Positions 62,770-64,000 of a stretch of 64,000 bases of DNA are shown here, piece after piece (positions within the stretch are counted from its first letter, which is position 1; the number at the start of each line of letters is the position of its first letter). The notes under the pieces were generated by a model that did no database searches, was not told the DNA's origin, and worked only from the letters and a program-made list of their open reading frames with translations. The position numbers and the translations under genes were made by a program. This stretch comes from Salvelinus alpinus. Taxonomy: Eukaryota > Chordata > Actinopteri > Salmoniformes > Salmonidae. The stretch covers positions 16,630,538-16,694,537 of the forward strand of contig NC_092098.1 of assembly GCF_045679555.1 (NCBI RefSeq). Direction: 5' to 3'.

Positions 62770-62870
62770 TTGTAAAATGTTATTAATCGCATACACATAT
62801 TCAGCAGATGTTATTGCAGGTGTAGCGAAATGCTTGTGTTGCTAGCTCCAACATTATGCCCTATAATGTA
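62770..62870 (-). repeat. LINE-type 3' fragment
   Basis: ATCGCATACACATATTCAGC ... GTAGCGAAATGCTTGTG, matching the repeat at 53,390-53,455. Short 5'-truncated remnant. Confidence 0.55.
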
Positions 62871-64000
62871 TTATCTAATAATACTTTCTTATACTAGTGC
62901 TTGCATGTATTGTGCTTGAGCTTGTAACACCAAAGCTCCTAAGGAAAGAGGATGGAGTCTTTCTGACCTTTTCATTGAAAATCTGATGTTGATCCCTGAT
63001 GCTGGTTTACAAGCACTGACCTGGAAAGAGAAGCTCAGCCAAGTGAAGAGCCATGTCTTTTTTTAGATGGCATCTCAGATGGAAGCTCATAAATATCTCC
63101 TAATGGTGTTTCTGTGCTCGCCTAAATAGTGTTTCTATGTTGGCAGCACTCAGGAAAAATGTCTTAAACCGCGTTTGTGTATCTTCTGGCGTTATGTCGA
63201 CAAGGGAAGTGTACTCTTCCTCTCGTCCCCTCTTTGTGTTCAGTGCCCTGTTGGCTGGTGCCAAAGCACTCATTAGGAAAGGGATTGACCTTAGAGGAAT
63301 TTCAGACTGTGCCTGTGAAACAAAGTGGCCCTGTGTCTGTTGGCCTGAATATAGATGTCAACAAGCCATACTCTGTGTGCATGTTCGCAGGGAAGATGCT
63401 TAAGTCTCGGGACTCTCATTTCATGCTCATGTCTCTGAGCCAGGAGACGAGCAGCCCCTCTCTGGTCTGTTGTGGTGACCTCTGGCCTTTGCTGGATGAC
63501 ATGGTATTAGGTCCTGCTATAGGTGAGGAATCTCCTCTGGACCTGTCGGATGGTTGGGATTGGTGTGTCCACCTCAATCTCCATACCTTTATATGTTTAG
63601 CATACTTATAAGAAGTCATAGTATAAAACTGGGTCAAGTTGGACTTTCTTTGCACTTTGCAGACTAAGTAAGTTTGTTTTCATTAGTAGTCCTACTTGTG
63701 AATTGTGTGTGTGTGCGCGCGCACACGTTTGTATGTGGGCGAGCAGCAGACTGCCGCAGGTGTGCAGCTGTGGCCCAAATGGGAGCGGCGCAGCGCCAAA
63801 GGCCTCTTTGTTCCTACGGAGCGGAGCATGGCGCATGGAGCATGGCCCGTAGTGGGTGTCTGTGAGCTCAACCCATCCACCCCCTGTGTGTGTCTGTGTG
63901 TGGTACTATATACTCAGGGAGGGGCCACCCAGCCACCTTCCAGGCTTCCCCAGTACTCTACACTCCTCCCTATCCCTTTAGCCTCTTCTACTCAAGGTTA
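62871..64000. other. nf1 intron 1 sequence
   Basis: No nf1 exon or other gene seen. A (TG)n/(CG)n/(CA)n palindromic run lies at 63,703-63,727. Open frames at 63,137-63,611 resemble nothing known. Confidence 0.5.

Noticed and set aside
63137-63611. Possible further nf1 exon or unrelated gene
   Set aside because: No match to the sequence expected after exon 1 of neurofibromin and no splice sites in phase; treated as intron.

Overview
The window is nuclear DNA of a salmonid fish (trout, salmon or char group). This rests on tRNA-derived SINEs of the HpaI type, several Tc1 families nested in one another, salmonid-type LINE 3' ends, and a PIF/Harbinger element. Most of the 64 kb is transposon. Two host loci can be supported, both on the + strand: a galectin-9-like locus present as two copies (16.6-26.7 kb and 44.6-50.3 kb), and the first coding exon of neurofibromin (nf1, 59.90-59.96 kb). 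In human both LGALS9 and NF1 lie in 17q11.2, so the neighbourhood may be old (inference).

Layout. 0-5.4 kb holds old repeats: an inactivated DDE_4-type transposase, a solo retroviral-type LTR, a LINE reverse-transcriptase relic and a hAT-like MITE. 5.4-16.7 kb is segmental-duplication unit A, the 5' flank of galectin copy 1. It is a Tc1 invaded by a LINE, itself invaded by more Tc1s and a MITE. 16.6-26.7 kb is galectin copy 1, with exons 1-4 only. Its intron 1 is swollen by an 8.8 kb Harbinger element with TTA(G) target duplication; the paralogous intron in copy 2 is the empty site. 26.7-32.5 kb is a second, end-less piece of the same Harbinger interior, carrying a degraded endogenous retrovirus and a Tc1. 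34.2-44.7 kb is unit B, paralogous to unit A, and leads into the complete two-CRD galectin gene (11 exons, 344 codons, ending 49,924, poly(A) signal 50,254). 50.6-53 kb is a LINE with a 5' inversion. 54.5-57.2 kb is a nested palindromic cluster of TIR elements. 58.4-59.1 kb is an HpaI SINE split by another repeat. 59.6-64 kb is the nf1 promoter, exon 1 and the start of a long intron 1.

Biology. The duplication left one complete tandem-repeat galectin and one 5' fragment. The fragment is not simply decaying: its reading frame is open across four exons, it keeps every canonical sugar-binding residue, and a donor-site change (GT to TT) after exon 4 makes it end four codons later, predicting a single-CRD galectin of 154 residues. 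By hand count, 42 of 151 codons differ in amino acid between the copies while only 7 differ silently, which looks like diversifying selection. All comparisons here were made by eye; no alignment or database search was run.
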